Assembly: GCA_010015745.1 (NCBI GenBank)
Contig: ML978276.1
Location: forward strand, 29,125 to 93,124
Reading direction: 5' to 3'
Length of the DNA stretch: 64,000 bases
Source of the DNA: Setomelanomma holmii
Lineage: Eukaryota > Ascomycota > Dothideomycetes > Pleosporales > Phaeosphaeriaceae
Below, piece by piece: positions 20,976 to 32,238 of this stretch; within the stretch, counting starts at the first letter, position 1; each line of letters opens with the position of its first letter. Below the pieces are notes generated by a model. That model was not told the DNA's origin. It did not search any database and saw only the letters and a program-made list of their open reading frames with translations. The translations under genes were made by a program, and so were the position numbers.

Positions 20976-23729
20976 CTAAAAGAGAAGACGTAGCTCGTAG
21001 CCTGTCGAGTTGACGTTCTCAATCACACTGATGTCGCCGTCGACCTGGATATCCGTAGGTCCAGCGTCCCATTCCCGCTTCAAGTGATGTACCGGGGGTG
21101 TACCAATTTCGTGGAACTCAGCAGTCATGTCCTGCTGCTCTGGAACAGCACTAAGTGCGTCGTCGTCCATGAGGATTTGCAGCCCTTTCTGATTCACGCG
21201 GACTGTGCGAGTCACTTTCGTAGGCTCGACGTTGATCTTCATTGCGATGCCGCTGACTAGAGCTTTGACGGTTCGCTCCATAAGATATACGGCGCGGTAG
21301 TAGTTGTCGTCTGGCTGGCGTCCTGCAATCCGTGGTTGAACGAAGAAGCATGCCACTATGTACTCATTAGTATATTACGCAACATATGCTCTTGATGCTG
21401 CTTACCTGGTTTAAGCAGTGGCTCTGGTGGAGGCTGATATGTCTGGTCGACGCCCAAGGCTTCGATCCAGCCTGACAAGGCGTGATCGTCAGAGTAGGGC
21501 CTCTGTACCTTTGTTGGAACATCAGCGCCACCGGGTATCTCAGCAATGCCTTTGAGATCACCCGTTGCAGTCTGTGGGAGGCTCCTCCATTCGCCCGAAG
21601 TCATGCGAGATGGTGGTTGGAAAGGTTTTGGTCGTTGGAAAGACGAACCACGACGCTTCTCAGACTGAAGAGACTGTGAGCTGGGCGTGGGTGACACAAT
21701 GGATGATGCCCTGGTGTTTGTGCTCTGGCCCTCCCACATCTGCGTATCGACGGCGGTATCGAGCTTTAAAAGTTCTTCGGGGCTTGAGACCATTTGCACA
21801 GGGTGAAGATCTGGGTCGTCCTGTTCGTCACCGTTCAAGTAGAGTACACTGACAGGTCTAGTTGAGCTGAACATGTCTTGTAAAGAGGCCAGCTTGATGT
21901 GAAGGTCCTCTTCTGCTGGAGCACGCGCTCCTGAATTGGAGCTTTGTGAGGACATGGACCAGGTCCTTTTGTGTTTTGGAACCTTTCCAGGTCGTGTGCT
22001 GGCGCTGCCTTTGGAGATTGAACTGCTGCGCTTACGCTTTCCGAAGTCCTTCATGCCGGACTCCACCTGGGCGATCTGCTGCTTCAACTTGTCGATCGTT
22101 TTCTTGACATGGGCGACGTCGTTGGAGAGTTTCCTCTCAGCTCCATGGTCTCGGAAGAGCTTGACTTTGCAGTAGCACAGCTCGGCTTCCAGTTTGCCTT
22201 GTGGTGATCCGGCAATGTCCGAGACGAGTTCCGTCTTCGCGCAGAGGCGGACTGGGATGCCCTTCACACCTTTCGAGTGGCTGAAGTCCGTGGAGAGGAA
22301 ATTGAACCGTACAGCCAAGGAGCACTCAGGTGTGGCATTGTGAACTGGTGTCCACGTAACCACGAACCCATCGAATGATGACGACTCAATCTCTACTCTT
22401 GGTCGACCTTGCACCTCGCCGCCGCCGACTTGGCTGGGATCCACAAACTCTACTGCTTGCAGACGGCCACCGCGCTGGTGCGCTTCGTTAGTTCCCCGTC
22501 CCTCTTTCCAAAGCTGCCAGCAGGCCGCAGGTCGTTGTCTTTGTTGCTCATCCTCGAACGAAATGCGGATGAAGGTCCGGTACTTGGCAGGCGCCACGGA
22601 AGTCTGGACCGGCGCAGTGTCCACAAGCGAGATGGAGTAGGCTTGGCCCTTGTTGAGGTAGGTGACCGGCACTTCGTCTGCGGCCTTGATCATGGCGGTG
22701 GGTGCATTCAAGGTAACGTGATATCGAAAGTTCTGGTTTGGTTGAGGAGGCGGTGCGGCTGCTGCCGCAAGGTTGTCTTGATACGAATGCGGCGCGAAGC
22801 CGATCAAGGGCGACTGCTCCTGCATCTCGACATCTGGGACGATGTTGTCCATCGGTGAGTTCTCGTGGTGCGGCTGCGCCAAGGGCGCATGGTCGAATGC
22901 GGATGGCGCGTGGGTGAACTGGTGAGGCGCAAAGGCCTGCGAGTGCTGCGGCTGAACGCCAAATGGATTGACATTTTGAAAGTGGTGGTGAGTTCCCAGA
23001 GCGTGCGGGTTGAAGCCATGGAGATGGGCTGTTGGTGCGATTTGGCCAGCATGGACCCCGCCCTCGGAGGTGGGTAGCGAGAGTGGTGTTCCTAGGCCGA
23101 AGCTGAAGCCGGGAGTGTGCAGATCTCCCGCCTGGCTGTGATAGAGCGTGTTGGTGCCGCCAGGCGTCGGCGTGTAGTAGCCAGGCGGCTGATTTGCAAA
23201 AGAAGTGAATGCGAAGCTGTTGGGGTCGAGCAGCGACGGCGTGAATCTCCAGGGCTGGTCATTTCCACGCGGCGTTGGATCCTGGTCCTTGATGTCGTCG
23301 TGGTCCCCCGCATGTCTGGATTGCGTGTGGTCAGCAAATGCATGGGACAATAAATCTGGGTGAAGTAAATTGGGTTGGGTCTGCTTTGGGGCCCGTTGTT
23401 GGAGCGGGCCGCAAGTGGGCAGACATGAGATGGCAGCACATACCTGGAGTGTGCGACATCGAGCGCATCTGTGAGGGAGTGGCCTAACGGCCCGGCGACC
23501 GAGTGCGAGCGCTGGGCGAGGTGCGGAAAGGCACTCTTGAACGACTCGAGGAGTTCCTCATTCGGCTTCTGAGAGTTGGTCCTGCTGAGCGGTCAGTACG
23601 GGCGGCCAAGTACCAGAGCGTTCACCACCACACGCGACGCGCGCACATCACAGCACGCTGCAGCGCCGGCGGCACCGGCGACCAGAAACCACACAACGCA
23701 GTGAAGGGAACATACCGGTTGCGAAACAT
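20976..23729 (-). CDS. CP2/grainyhead-like transcription factor
   Basis: Four exons, complement(20976-21355, 21406-23315, 23444-23581, 23716-23729), encode 813 residues. Exon 1 is only 14 bases (MFRNR with the next exon), then TNSQKPNEELLESFKSAFPH. Residues 60-230 are Pro/His/Gly-rich. The CP2 DNA-binding domain occupies about 245-470: FRYHVTLNAPTAMIK, VTYLNKGQAYSI, YRTFIRISFED, FDGFVVTWTPVHNATPECSL and KGVKGIPVRLCAKTEL. A coiled stretch (HVKKTIDKLKQQIAQVESGM) and a basic Ser-rich region follow, and the C-terminus (YYRAVYLMERTVKALVSGIA) resembles the grainyhead dimerisation region. Fungal grainyhead-like factors control cell-wall remodelling and conidial separation. The junctions keep frame, and exon 3 opens after a CTGAC branch site. 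Confidence 0.93.
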
Positions 23730-26083
23730 CGCGAGCAGGCTCGAGGGAATAGCGCAGGAAACAGCTTGGGGGCATCGAGAATTGTGAGGTTCAAGTCGGA
23801 GCGTTGGGGAGCGTTGATGAAGTGGTTATGAGACGGAGCAGCTTTCCTCAGACGGTCAAGCCAGTGTCAAGCCACAGGGCTTTAGTACACCGAGCTTCGA
23901 TGCCCTGCCTGACATGGGCTGCCAGAGGCGCGTGGCATCGGAACGGTCAGTGCAGGACGGTGCAAGCGCAGTGGCAGCAGTGGGGTCGCGGTCTAGCCAG
24001 ACTTTCGCTCGCCGTCATTTTTGCGCGGCCTCAGACGTCGTCTCGTGTGCAGCTACTCTCTGCACGACACCCGGCACCGTAGAGCCATACAGACCGCCCT
24101 GATCTCCCGGATCCCGTGCTGCACAGCCACTGCCCTACGACAGCCGCGAGCGCCGGGCCAGACTGTCTGCGTCTGCATGGGGAGCGATTGTCGCTGCAGC
24201 TCACGCCATCCCGCGCACTGGAGCGCAAATCTGCCCAAGGCCATGCGGCGTCGCTACCAGTCCATCGTTTCTCGAATCCACAGACCCTGCCACACCAGCG
24301 CCTGTGCGCGTGCGAGCCTTGTGTGGCTGCTCGTCCCACCCCGGCCGTCTCGAGGCTCGTACGTGACGGTACTGTACTCTCGCTCCAGCACGCCGACGCG
24401 CCCGCTAGCCCACCTGGGACACTCGCAATCCTCTGCGGCGCGTACCGTCTGCATTATGACATGTATCGGCCCAGCACCCTTCCATCTGCTTCCCGAACGG
24501 GCTCTGAGCTTCCCTGGTCATTGCAGCTTCCACGCGGCAGAGCTCACTGCCGCTGTCCCCATGGAGCGACAGCCCAGCTCCAATCCCTACCATGCGTCGG
24601 TTCCCTTATGCTTCCGGCGCGTTTCCCCTGCGTAGGCAAGCTGACGGCCAACGAGCGTTGCTCTCTGCCAATTCGCCAGTCTGACCTCCTCGGGTCAGTC
24701 CCGCAATCAGCCGTTGGCGCCGTAGCGCTTGTGAATAGCCAACTTGCCCGCCTGGTCTGATGAGTTAATCATAACGTTGTTTTGTCGCTGTCAAGCCGAG
24801 ATTAAGGAGTCGTTAGCGGGCGCTTTCCCAAATTCAGCGCCCATCGAATTGCTCTAAACGCTTGATGGCGTCCGTCATAGTCGGCACTTGTGCGCCGTTG
24901 ATGCAACGGCGGAACCCAATTGACCTCGCAGACTCGACCCAAAGTGTAGACGATGTGCAGTTACACTAGAATGCGGGCTGCTGCGTGTGTTGGAACCTCC
25001 GTGGCCAATGGCGAGCAGGTGGAACAGTCGACCGATAAAGCGGCGGAGAAATCCACACGAAGCGAGTCTGTGTAAAAATAAGTGTGGCGATATGCTACAG
25101 ACCGACGTCAAAAATGATCTGTCGACGAACCAGATACCCTGCAGATCATCACGCGGTAGAAACATCGCTCAAGTAGGTTGCGATTGACAGTGTACTCTAG
25201 CTTGGGAGCACAGCCACAGTGCGGCTCGCTAGACGGGGCTGATCGGCAAAGTGTGGCGAGAGAGCTGTGGCGTTATTCACAATACAGCAAATCATGTAGA
25301 AGCAGTCGTCTTCTGGACGCGTAGGCTTGCAGGACAATATCGAATGAGAAGAAGGGGCCAGAGAGAACTAGATCAATGTATGAATCCATCGCCGTTGTGA
25401 CGGTACTCTTTCGGCAAGGAGCGTGTTGGATCTCCTAGGAGGAATGCATTAGCCACACCTAGACAAAACAATACCTCCGTGCTACCTTCAGATGGGCCAT
25501 GAACGCCCAGTTGTCATAGGTACCGATAGTGACGAAGAGTCGTCGTAATTGCGAGCGCTGATGTGAGCCTCAGTGGCGAGTTCGGCCCTCGACCGACTCA
25601 TCTCGCTTTCCCTTTGGGCGAGCGAAGTTTGATTACACATTGCAGAACTGCCATTTCGCTTCTGGCACGTGTACCACCCCATAGCATCACTGTATGTGAG
25701 CAACTCTGACGGGTGCTCGATGCTCGACGGATGATAGTCAAGTCTTGTTATCAGCGACTGACCTTTGCAATACTGTTGCGTCTGTGAAGACCATGAGGAG
25801 CATGACTCAGACAATCTTGTACTACGCAGAGGTCGACAGCCTATCGCTTCTCTAGTATATTTGTAACTGTTACACGCTCGACTGACAGCACCAGGTGAGA
25901 AACTCACCTGAGGCACACCCAATCTATCTCGAACGCACGGTGGTTCGAAGACAATTGCACATTGCATACCCCAGCTATAAGCTTAGTGTGACCTCCTGGC
26001 ACTCGCACATTGCCTTCTGCTCACGTGCCGCTACGAGCGGCTAAAGTCGGTCCTCTGTTCAGATGGGGCTGGCGGACGAAGTC
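23730..26083. other. CP2 promoter and gene-free DNA with one Cys-rich frame
   Basis: Positions 23730-24760 are GC-rich, with long overlapping frames in several registers on both strands (24021-24760 plus, 24031-24339 minus); this pattern fits base composition rather than coding and is probably CP2 promoter and leader. Positions 24780-25480 hold nothing recognisable. On the minus strand 25488-25967 is an intact 160-codon ATG frame with eight cysteines. Several splice-like GT/AG pairs inside it do not keep frame. I have no homology for it and do not call it a gene. Confidence 0.45.
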
Positions 26084-28177
26084 TCAACGAGAGCCCCCTC
26101 CATCGCTCCTGTTTGGACAACTGTTCTCGGATTGAAGCTGGCCGACTCGGCGAGTCGTTTGCGACTCAGTCACAGAGACCTTGGCGCCACATTTTCCCGG
26201 ACTGCTGCTGCCAGACCTTGCAACAATATTAGCTTGCTCGGTTGCTCTGATTGCAGCCAGGCTGGCCACGCTGTTGCGTACTCGAATGCTACTTGGTCGA
26301 TCCTTTGGAGACGGGGAAGCTTCTGAGTTGCGCAAGTTGTTGAACGAGCTACTTCTACTGCTTGAGCCTGGGAACAGAGTCCCGCCTTGATGTTCTCGAA
26401 ATGCTGTGACGATGCTCGATTGGGAGTTGTGGCGACCATCATTCGATCTTGTCAAGGTTGACTGCAGGCTTGAGACTGACGATTCTCGACGAGGGCTGCC
26501 ATATAGCGCCACTGGACTTGGTATCTTGGAGCAGTGAGCACCAGGGCTTAGTGCTTGATACGGTGGAGTTGCGACCTTGCACGACGATTTCGTGTTGGTG
26601 CCTTGAGCTGAACTACTCGTTGACGAGACCAGATCATATGGCTGATTACATGGCTGTATGGGTTCAAAAGGATTCATCTCCTCCCTCAATGCTTGCAAAT
26701 GGTCCTCTCCGGGTTCAAAGGAAAAGTGTCGACGGCGATTTTGATCCGAGGCCAGTTGAGGCTGAGATTGGAACCTTCGAAGTATGCGTTTTGGTGTTAC
26801 CTCATTGACGTACGAGCCTTGGACACTCAATACTTCTTCCGCCGTCTCTTGGGCTAGGTCCGTCTCTTCATGATAGCCGGTCTTGGCGTCCGAGTCCGCT
26901 CCAGAAAACAGTCCCATCAGTTCATGCACGAAGCTGTCGATGTTCAGCCCTCTTCGTCGCGCCACAAGTGCTCCCAGTTCTCGCAAAGCAACGAATGCAT
27001 CGCACTCGATGGTCGTGGCAATCCTTTCCGGTGATAGTGTCGAAAGCTCATCAGGTAACGGATCCCCAGGACCACCAGAAAAGCCAGATGTGAACGAGGA
27101 ATCTGTAACAGACGGTATAGTGTCCATACGGCTGAGTTTGGCGAGGTTCAGCTCGCTTTGAACCTTGCGCGACAGCGTCTTGTCTTCACCAGGTGGCGTT
27201 CCGACTCGCAAGTCTGCACTTGCCTTCCCAGTGAACTGTCTAGACAGAGCCGCCATTTTACCGGATGGTGACGTCGGCCGATGAAGAAGAACTGCTCGCG
27301 TTACGACTGATATAGTAGAGATGCTTGATGCAGGTGCTCACCTCTCTGGCTTCTCAACTTAATTTCATCGTCAACCTGCTCTTGGGTCAAGAACGCCTGC
27401 CATGTTGTCCCTCTGTCGTTCGAGATAGTCTTTCGATGCATACGTTTGCGATCAACCACGCTACCTTGCCGAGCATGGAGAACACTACTATGCTATCAGT
27501 GATCTGCTGTCAAGCGAACGAAAAGACACCTACCCTGCTACACCTGATACACCCTGGGCAATGAGCAACTCCAACCGGTGGATCTCTTCTGCGTATCGTC
27601 GCTCCTCTCTGGCCCATCGCTCCTTGACGCTGTCGAGTTCTTGCCCAGTGCTCTCAATAGCTGCCTCAAGATGCTCATTCTCCGCTCTGAGTTTGTGGTA
27701 TGCCTCGAAGATGCGAAACAAGGCGCTGTTGTGATCGATTGGAATGGGCTTCATGGAATAGCTGACCATATGCGACCGAACAGCCTGTATGGCGAGTTCC
27801 GGGTCCACGTACGGCTCTAATTCTGGTCTCTCGTCGTTCCAAGGTTCTGAAAAGTCGGGACCTTTTAGGGTGTCCTTGAAGCTGCTGAAGAGCGAGGTGT
27901 AGCGGTTCAACTTGGGTTTCGAGTCGCGGCGCGGAGTTGCAGCTTCTATACGCTCGGCACGGGCCTCATCAGTGTCCTCCACTGTTGGCGTTGCTGGTAC
28001 TCCCACTGGAGTCGCAGGGCGACTTCCCTGTATTGTTTTCCGCCATCCGTGGTGACGGCGCCGGTCACTCGCTTCCTCGACGGTGACTGTCTCCTCGGTG
28101 CCAATCTTGAGTGGCTGGAGCTCCTTTGGCTTGCTCTGAATCTTTTTGCGCCAACCGACGCCCTTGTTGTCTGGCAT
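26084..28177 (-). CDS. Unclassified 664-residue coiled-coil protein
   Basis: Three exons, complement(26084-27291, 27342-27484, 27534-28177), join in frame to 664 residues. The middle exon is strongly coding-like (QGSVVDRKRMHRKTISNDRG, WQAFLTQEQVDDEI). The N-terminal part is basic, with GWRKKIQSKP and HHGWRKTIQGSRP as an apparent internal duplication, then YTSLFSSFKDTLKGPDFSEP. A coiled coil follows near residues 165-215 (ENEHLEAAIESTGQELDSVK, EEIHRLELLIAQG). The C-terminal half has PTSPSGKMAALSRQF, a folded-looking stretch around ERIATTIECDAFVALRELGA, and a long Ser-rich disordered tail. I do not recognise the family and see no enzyme motif, signal peptide or membrane segment. A scaffold or regulatory role would be a guess. 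Confidence 0.82.
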
Positions 28178-29807
28178 CTGGTTGCCGCTCGTTTGCTGTT
28201 TGGTAGACTGTTTATCAGCAGTGCCGTGATTGGGCCCTTAGCATAGTGCAGCTCGCGAGGTCGCCGTGTTATGGTAGAGGATTTTCTCAGAGCGGGTTGG
28301 GTGGCTCTTCCCGCATTCGAGGCGCCATGAAGGCGATGACGCGCCATCACCGAGCTGCGACTTCCGCAGTGATTTGGTAGTCGGCTGTCCTTTCCCACGT
28401 TGCAGTGGAGCCCAGAAGCTGCGAGGTGATAACGGATATCGCTACTCAACACCAACATCTCGTCTTCACCTTCTACTTCCATGTCCGGAAACCCGGAACA
28501 TTCGGCCTCGCCCAAGCTTGATTGTCATCTCGTCGATACTCATATAACACTCAAGATCGGCTGCAGCCGTGCCGACGGAAAGGATGTCGTGTCCCATCCC
28601 GAACATTACGAGAGCATGCTGTAGATTGTGAGCCTTCGCAACAATTCACCGTAATCAACAAGTACTGCTGGGACTTGGATCCAACATAACAATGGCAGCT
28701 TTCCGCGCTTTCCAGTCAACATAACGACACCAACAAGCGAAACTTTGCTCATTTGCTTGAAGGCTTTGAAGCGAGCAATAAAGTCACGTACGTGTCGCAG
28801 ATTACAAGCTTTGGGACCGAAGAGAGACAATGTAAGCATATAAAGACTATAAAGCCAAAGAAGTGACGGCGATGGAAGCATCAAGAAACAGATACTGTGG
28901 CCCACTTGAGCAGGGAGCGCCAGAGAGAAACCTGGAAAAGAGATGCAATGACGCGGCCAGTCTCCCGTCGCTCACGAACATGATCATCGCCTCATGTCGA
29001 GGAAGCAACTTGCCGGGCGATATGCTCACTGCTCCTATCTCTGGAGGTCGCTATGAGGTTGGGGTTGAGGTCGCTTGTGTCAAAGGACCAAGACGAGGGG
29101 GCGTCCGCAACAATTGGCGCAAGTGTGGCCAAGCGCGTTGCGGTTGTCCATGACCCGCGGCTCCCCTTCAACCTCCAACACCGCACACAGGCTCAATATC
29201 ATCAACAAACTTGAGAAGCCAGAAGACTAAACATCAGACTCCACGCTCTGAACACTGCCCGTAATGTCTACGCTGGCAATCTGGCAGTTTTTAAGGCACA
29301 AGCACATCTGTTGCGGGTTTCGAATGCGTTTGGAAGACGTTTCTTCCCAATGAAGCCTTCCAGGCTTAGACGCTCACCGCGCATCGTAGCCAGCACTCGA
29401 CATTGCGAATTGGAAGATGCATTCACGGCTTTGATAGTATTTGCTACAAGAAAGCTTGACGACTCGGGCATGCAGAGGATATAACCCACCATGAAGAGCC
29501 AGGTTTAAGCACATCTAATGTCCATGATGAGATGGCGAGACAGGTTGCCACTGCGCTTCCAGTCGCTCTCATTGAGCTCTGAAGCACTTTTGACACATCT
29601 ATCGACGTCACAACCCGCCTCTCGCCTCCATTGTGTCCATCCACAGGCCTGTCTATCAGTGGTTCTTGGCCCACCCAGTGCTTGACAACAACCCTTCATA
29701 CCTTATGCGACAGCAGATCCTCAGGAACCATCTATTCCGGTTTCAGGCCACGCAGCCGCGCAGAGACACATTGAGGCGCTGTGCATTACCTTCTCGGGTG
29801 GGCACTG
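28178..29807. other. Divergent intergenic region
   Basis: 1.6 kb between the coiled-coil gene (minus) and the secreted-peptide gene (plus). Frames at 28863-29153 (plus), 29268-29492 and 29444-29674 (minus) lack family resemblance. The last part is the promoter of the small secreted peptide. Confidence 0.45.
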
Positions 29808-29814
29808 TATAAAA
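29808..29814 (+). promoter_or_regulatory. TATA box of the small secreted-peptide gene
   Basis: TATAAAA lies 182 bases before the ATG at 29996, followed by a C/T-rich leader with CAAGTC and CACTTTTTCAC tracts, as in highly expressed fungal genes. Clear TATA boxes are uncommon elsewhere in this window, so this suggests strong or inducible expression. Confidence 0.55.
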
Positions 29815-29995
29815 GTGTTTGATGCCCGGCTAGGACGGAGTGGCTTTCTACTTCAAGCGCTCCTTTGCAAGTCACACCAAGTCTCATATTCCGCACTTTT
29901 TCACTTCCAACTTTACTACATTCATTTGTCGCCGGGCGACTTTACTATACTCTTTGAGACCTAGTGTTTGCCATTACGATACCGCCATACTCAAG

Positions 29996-30197
29996 ATGAA
30001 GTTCACCACCGTCGTCGCTGTTGTCCTGTCCATGGCTGCTTTCGCCGTTGCCGCACCAATCCCAGGTATGCTAGCTGCTCAAGCACATTGGATCGAGGAG
30101 ACGAGCTAATTCGATGACAGAGATTGATGTCCGTCAGAACCACGGCATGTGCGTCAAGGCCACTGGCGGCACCGTGGAGCAGATCACCGGCTGCTAG
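29996..30197 (+). CDS. 48-residue secreted peptide precursor
   Basis: Two exons, 29996-30065 and 30121-30197, split by a 55-base intron with GTATGC donor, GCTAAT branch site and CAG acceptor. The precursor has a textbook signal peptide (MKFTTVVAVVLSMAAFAVAA). The remaining 28 residues start PIPEIDVRQNHG and end ATGGTVEQITGC. The mature part has two cysteines 15 residues apart, the second being the final residue, so one disulphide loop is possible. No Kex2 site (KR or RR) is visible. A TATA box and pyrimidine-rich leader precede it. The gene is too small for most annotation pipelines. It could be a small secreted effector-like or signalling peptide; no family is recognised and function is unknown. 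Confidence 0.72.
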
Positions 30198-30576
30198 ATA
30201 TGATACCCAAACGCTAAGTGGGAATAAGTAATGGACGAAGAGCGGCAAGAGGAGGAGACGAGCGAAGCAATTATCAGAACGCATGGACGTGTTCTGTTTT
30301 AGGCAATTTGTTACGAAACCATACCAACACAAGTGTATCCGCGAATAGTAATACACAAATGAACGACAGCGTCACCGAGTGATGCGCATCAACATCACGA
30401 CTGGTGCTTCTCCAATTGCACGCTCTCTCTTCCATGCTTCCATTAAGTCCCTAAATGCAATATCAGGGTCACACACAGGTCGAACCAGGGACCATTATTC
30501 TGAAGCATGATGAATTGATTGAACACGCAGGCTATGCAAATAAACTCCAGACTCCATGGCACTGGTACACACAACT

Positions 30577-31647
30577 TCACGTCCCCAAGAACACATCGCC
30601 ACACCTCTCCGTCTCCTCATGCTCATGATACAACATGCACCTCGCGCCCCTCCACGGCTTACAACTCTCCCACTTCTTCAACCTCCGCTCCTTCCCTTCT
30701 CCCGCGCCACCCCCCGTCGCATCCACCGCAGGCTCATCAAGAACCTCACACTTGCCCCTTCCATCATCCCAACCCGCCATCCCCGTCCCGCCTTCCACAC
30801 ACTTTGTGCAAAACGTCACACAACAGTCATCGCATACCACCGCACCGTACCTCGGCGGCAACACAGTCTTGCAATTATCGCAAGCACGCACATTATGCCA
30901 TGAATCCGGACACCACATCCTTAGCCGATGTCGGAGAAGCGCCTGTTCACACGGGCGTTTAAGCTGCACACTCAAATCCCTTAGGAACGCGGCGTGCCAA
31001 AAGTCACCATGCGTTTCTAAGAGGCGATCCGTCTTCTTGAACGCAAACAGATCCACGACTAAGCCCTGTAGCGGCGCAGAGTCGCGAATCTGGTCGTATA
31101 GAATGCGCGTGTCACTCGGGGTCAGGACACTGTTCGTTCGATCTGCGAGGTCGGCCATGAGATCTACGATGGCGTTGCGTAGGCCTTCGAAGCAGAGACG
31201 GTCGGCGAGCGCGTAAATATGCAGGAGCGTGTAGTAGGCTGGTTTGCCGTCTTTGTAGGGCGGCGGGACGGACCCAGTGTAGAGCCATGATACGAGGAGT
31301 TGGCATTGCGAGACGTCTACGTCGTCGAGTCGGACGGTGTTTGTGGTTGCTTCGGAGAAGGGGCCAGTCAGGGCGGCTCGGAAGTAGGGTGATTGTGAGG
31401 TTAGGAGGGACGTGTGTATCAGGAATGGCGTCGCCTTGGGCCCGATGAGCAGTGTTGATGTCGTGGTGAGGTCTGAAGGCCTGGCTCTATGGTGGAGTCA
31501 GTGGGGTGTTCTCAAGGCGGCTCCCTTGCGTGCGCAAACCTACCTCAATTGGCCTGATTGTGCTCCGGTCCATGTGTATGGTGGCGGAAGATTGGTTGGA
31601 ATGTGGTTCGTATTCCGACCGATGTTGCGTATCGACTTGGGGGTCAT
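30577..31647 (-). CDS. BTB/POZ protein with Cys-rich zinc-binding tail
   Basis: Two exons, complement(30577-31480) and complement(31544-31647), encode 335 residues. The BTB fold starts near residue 36 (DLTTTSTLLIGPKATPFLIH), continues through SLLTSQSPYFRAALTGPFSE and VDVSQCQLLVSWLYTGSVPP, and ends with YALADRLCFEGLRNAIVDLM. The C-terminal third carries ACDNCKTVLPPRYGAVVCDD followed by CCVTFCTKC, an arrangement able to bind zinc. Fungal BTB proteins often serve as Cul3 adaptors or dimerising scaffolds; no BACK or kelch region is present. The Cys cluster is an unusual addition. The exon 1 start (MTPKSIRNIGRN) is supported by the in-frame junction, though another in-frame ATG cannot be excluded. 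Confidence 0.83.
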
Positions 31648-32238
31648 TCTGCTCACTGCAGATCTCCACCTTGCTTTAGCTACAGTTATGGAAAACGTTG
31701 ACCTGTGAATATCTAGTGGAGACGAACGGTACAAATCGACTCGTCGAGAGGAGAAGCGCATGCGAACTTTGTTGGGGACTCGATCACCTCCGCAAGCGGA
31801 AACACCTTTGAGGTCGTGGAATGTGTTTCGGAATGCACACCTAGCTATATCCGCAGCGCAGCGAACAAACGATTTATAATTTCAACAATCGCCTTGTGGA
31901 TGCGTGCAGGTGGTCTCGCCGCGCTGTTCCCGCTTTGTTCTCGCCATTCTGAGGCGAGCAAGTGTGACGCCGAATGCGGGTGACAAAGAACACTTTCGGC
32001 TTGAGGTCAAGAGAGGGGCTGCGGTGCGGTGAGCAAAAGGCAGCATCAATTGAGACTGGGATTACGGGACATGATTGAAGAGTGGAACAACGCTTTTGCG
32101 CCTGGGTTTGAATTGGTGGTGGTCGTGACTTGACGTAGATCATTACCCATCGACTATCATACACTGCCTTCAACGCCCGCCATCCAAGATGAAGTGAGAT
32201 ATATGATGCACTGTTACAGCTGGAATGGTATTCTGGAT
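31648..32238. other. Intergenic between BTB and MAM33 genes
   Basis: 591 bases, the BTB promoter and the MAM33 3' flank. The minus frame at 31874-32173 has no family resemblance. No repeat or RNA gene is seen. Confidence 0.5.

Noticed and set aside
22409..22858. 149-codon plus-strand frame
   Set aside because: It is antisense to the CP2 DNA-binding domain, which has clear homology and splice support.
24021..24760. Long GC-rich plus-strand frames of 204 and 214 codons
   Set aside because: They overlap in different registers and have minus-strand counterparts; composition (Arg, Ser, Pro, Cys) reflects GC richness, with no domain or splice structure.
27946..28515. 189-codon minus-strand frame
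   Set aside because: It overlaps the first exon of the coiled-coil gene in another register and has Arg/Ser-rich random composition.
30465..30550. tRNA-like GGTTCGACC sequence on the minus strand
   Set aside because: No acceptor-stem partner and no D-arm; the T-stem is mismatched.
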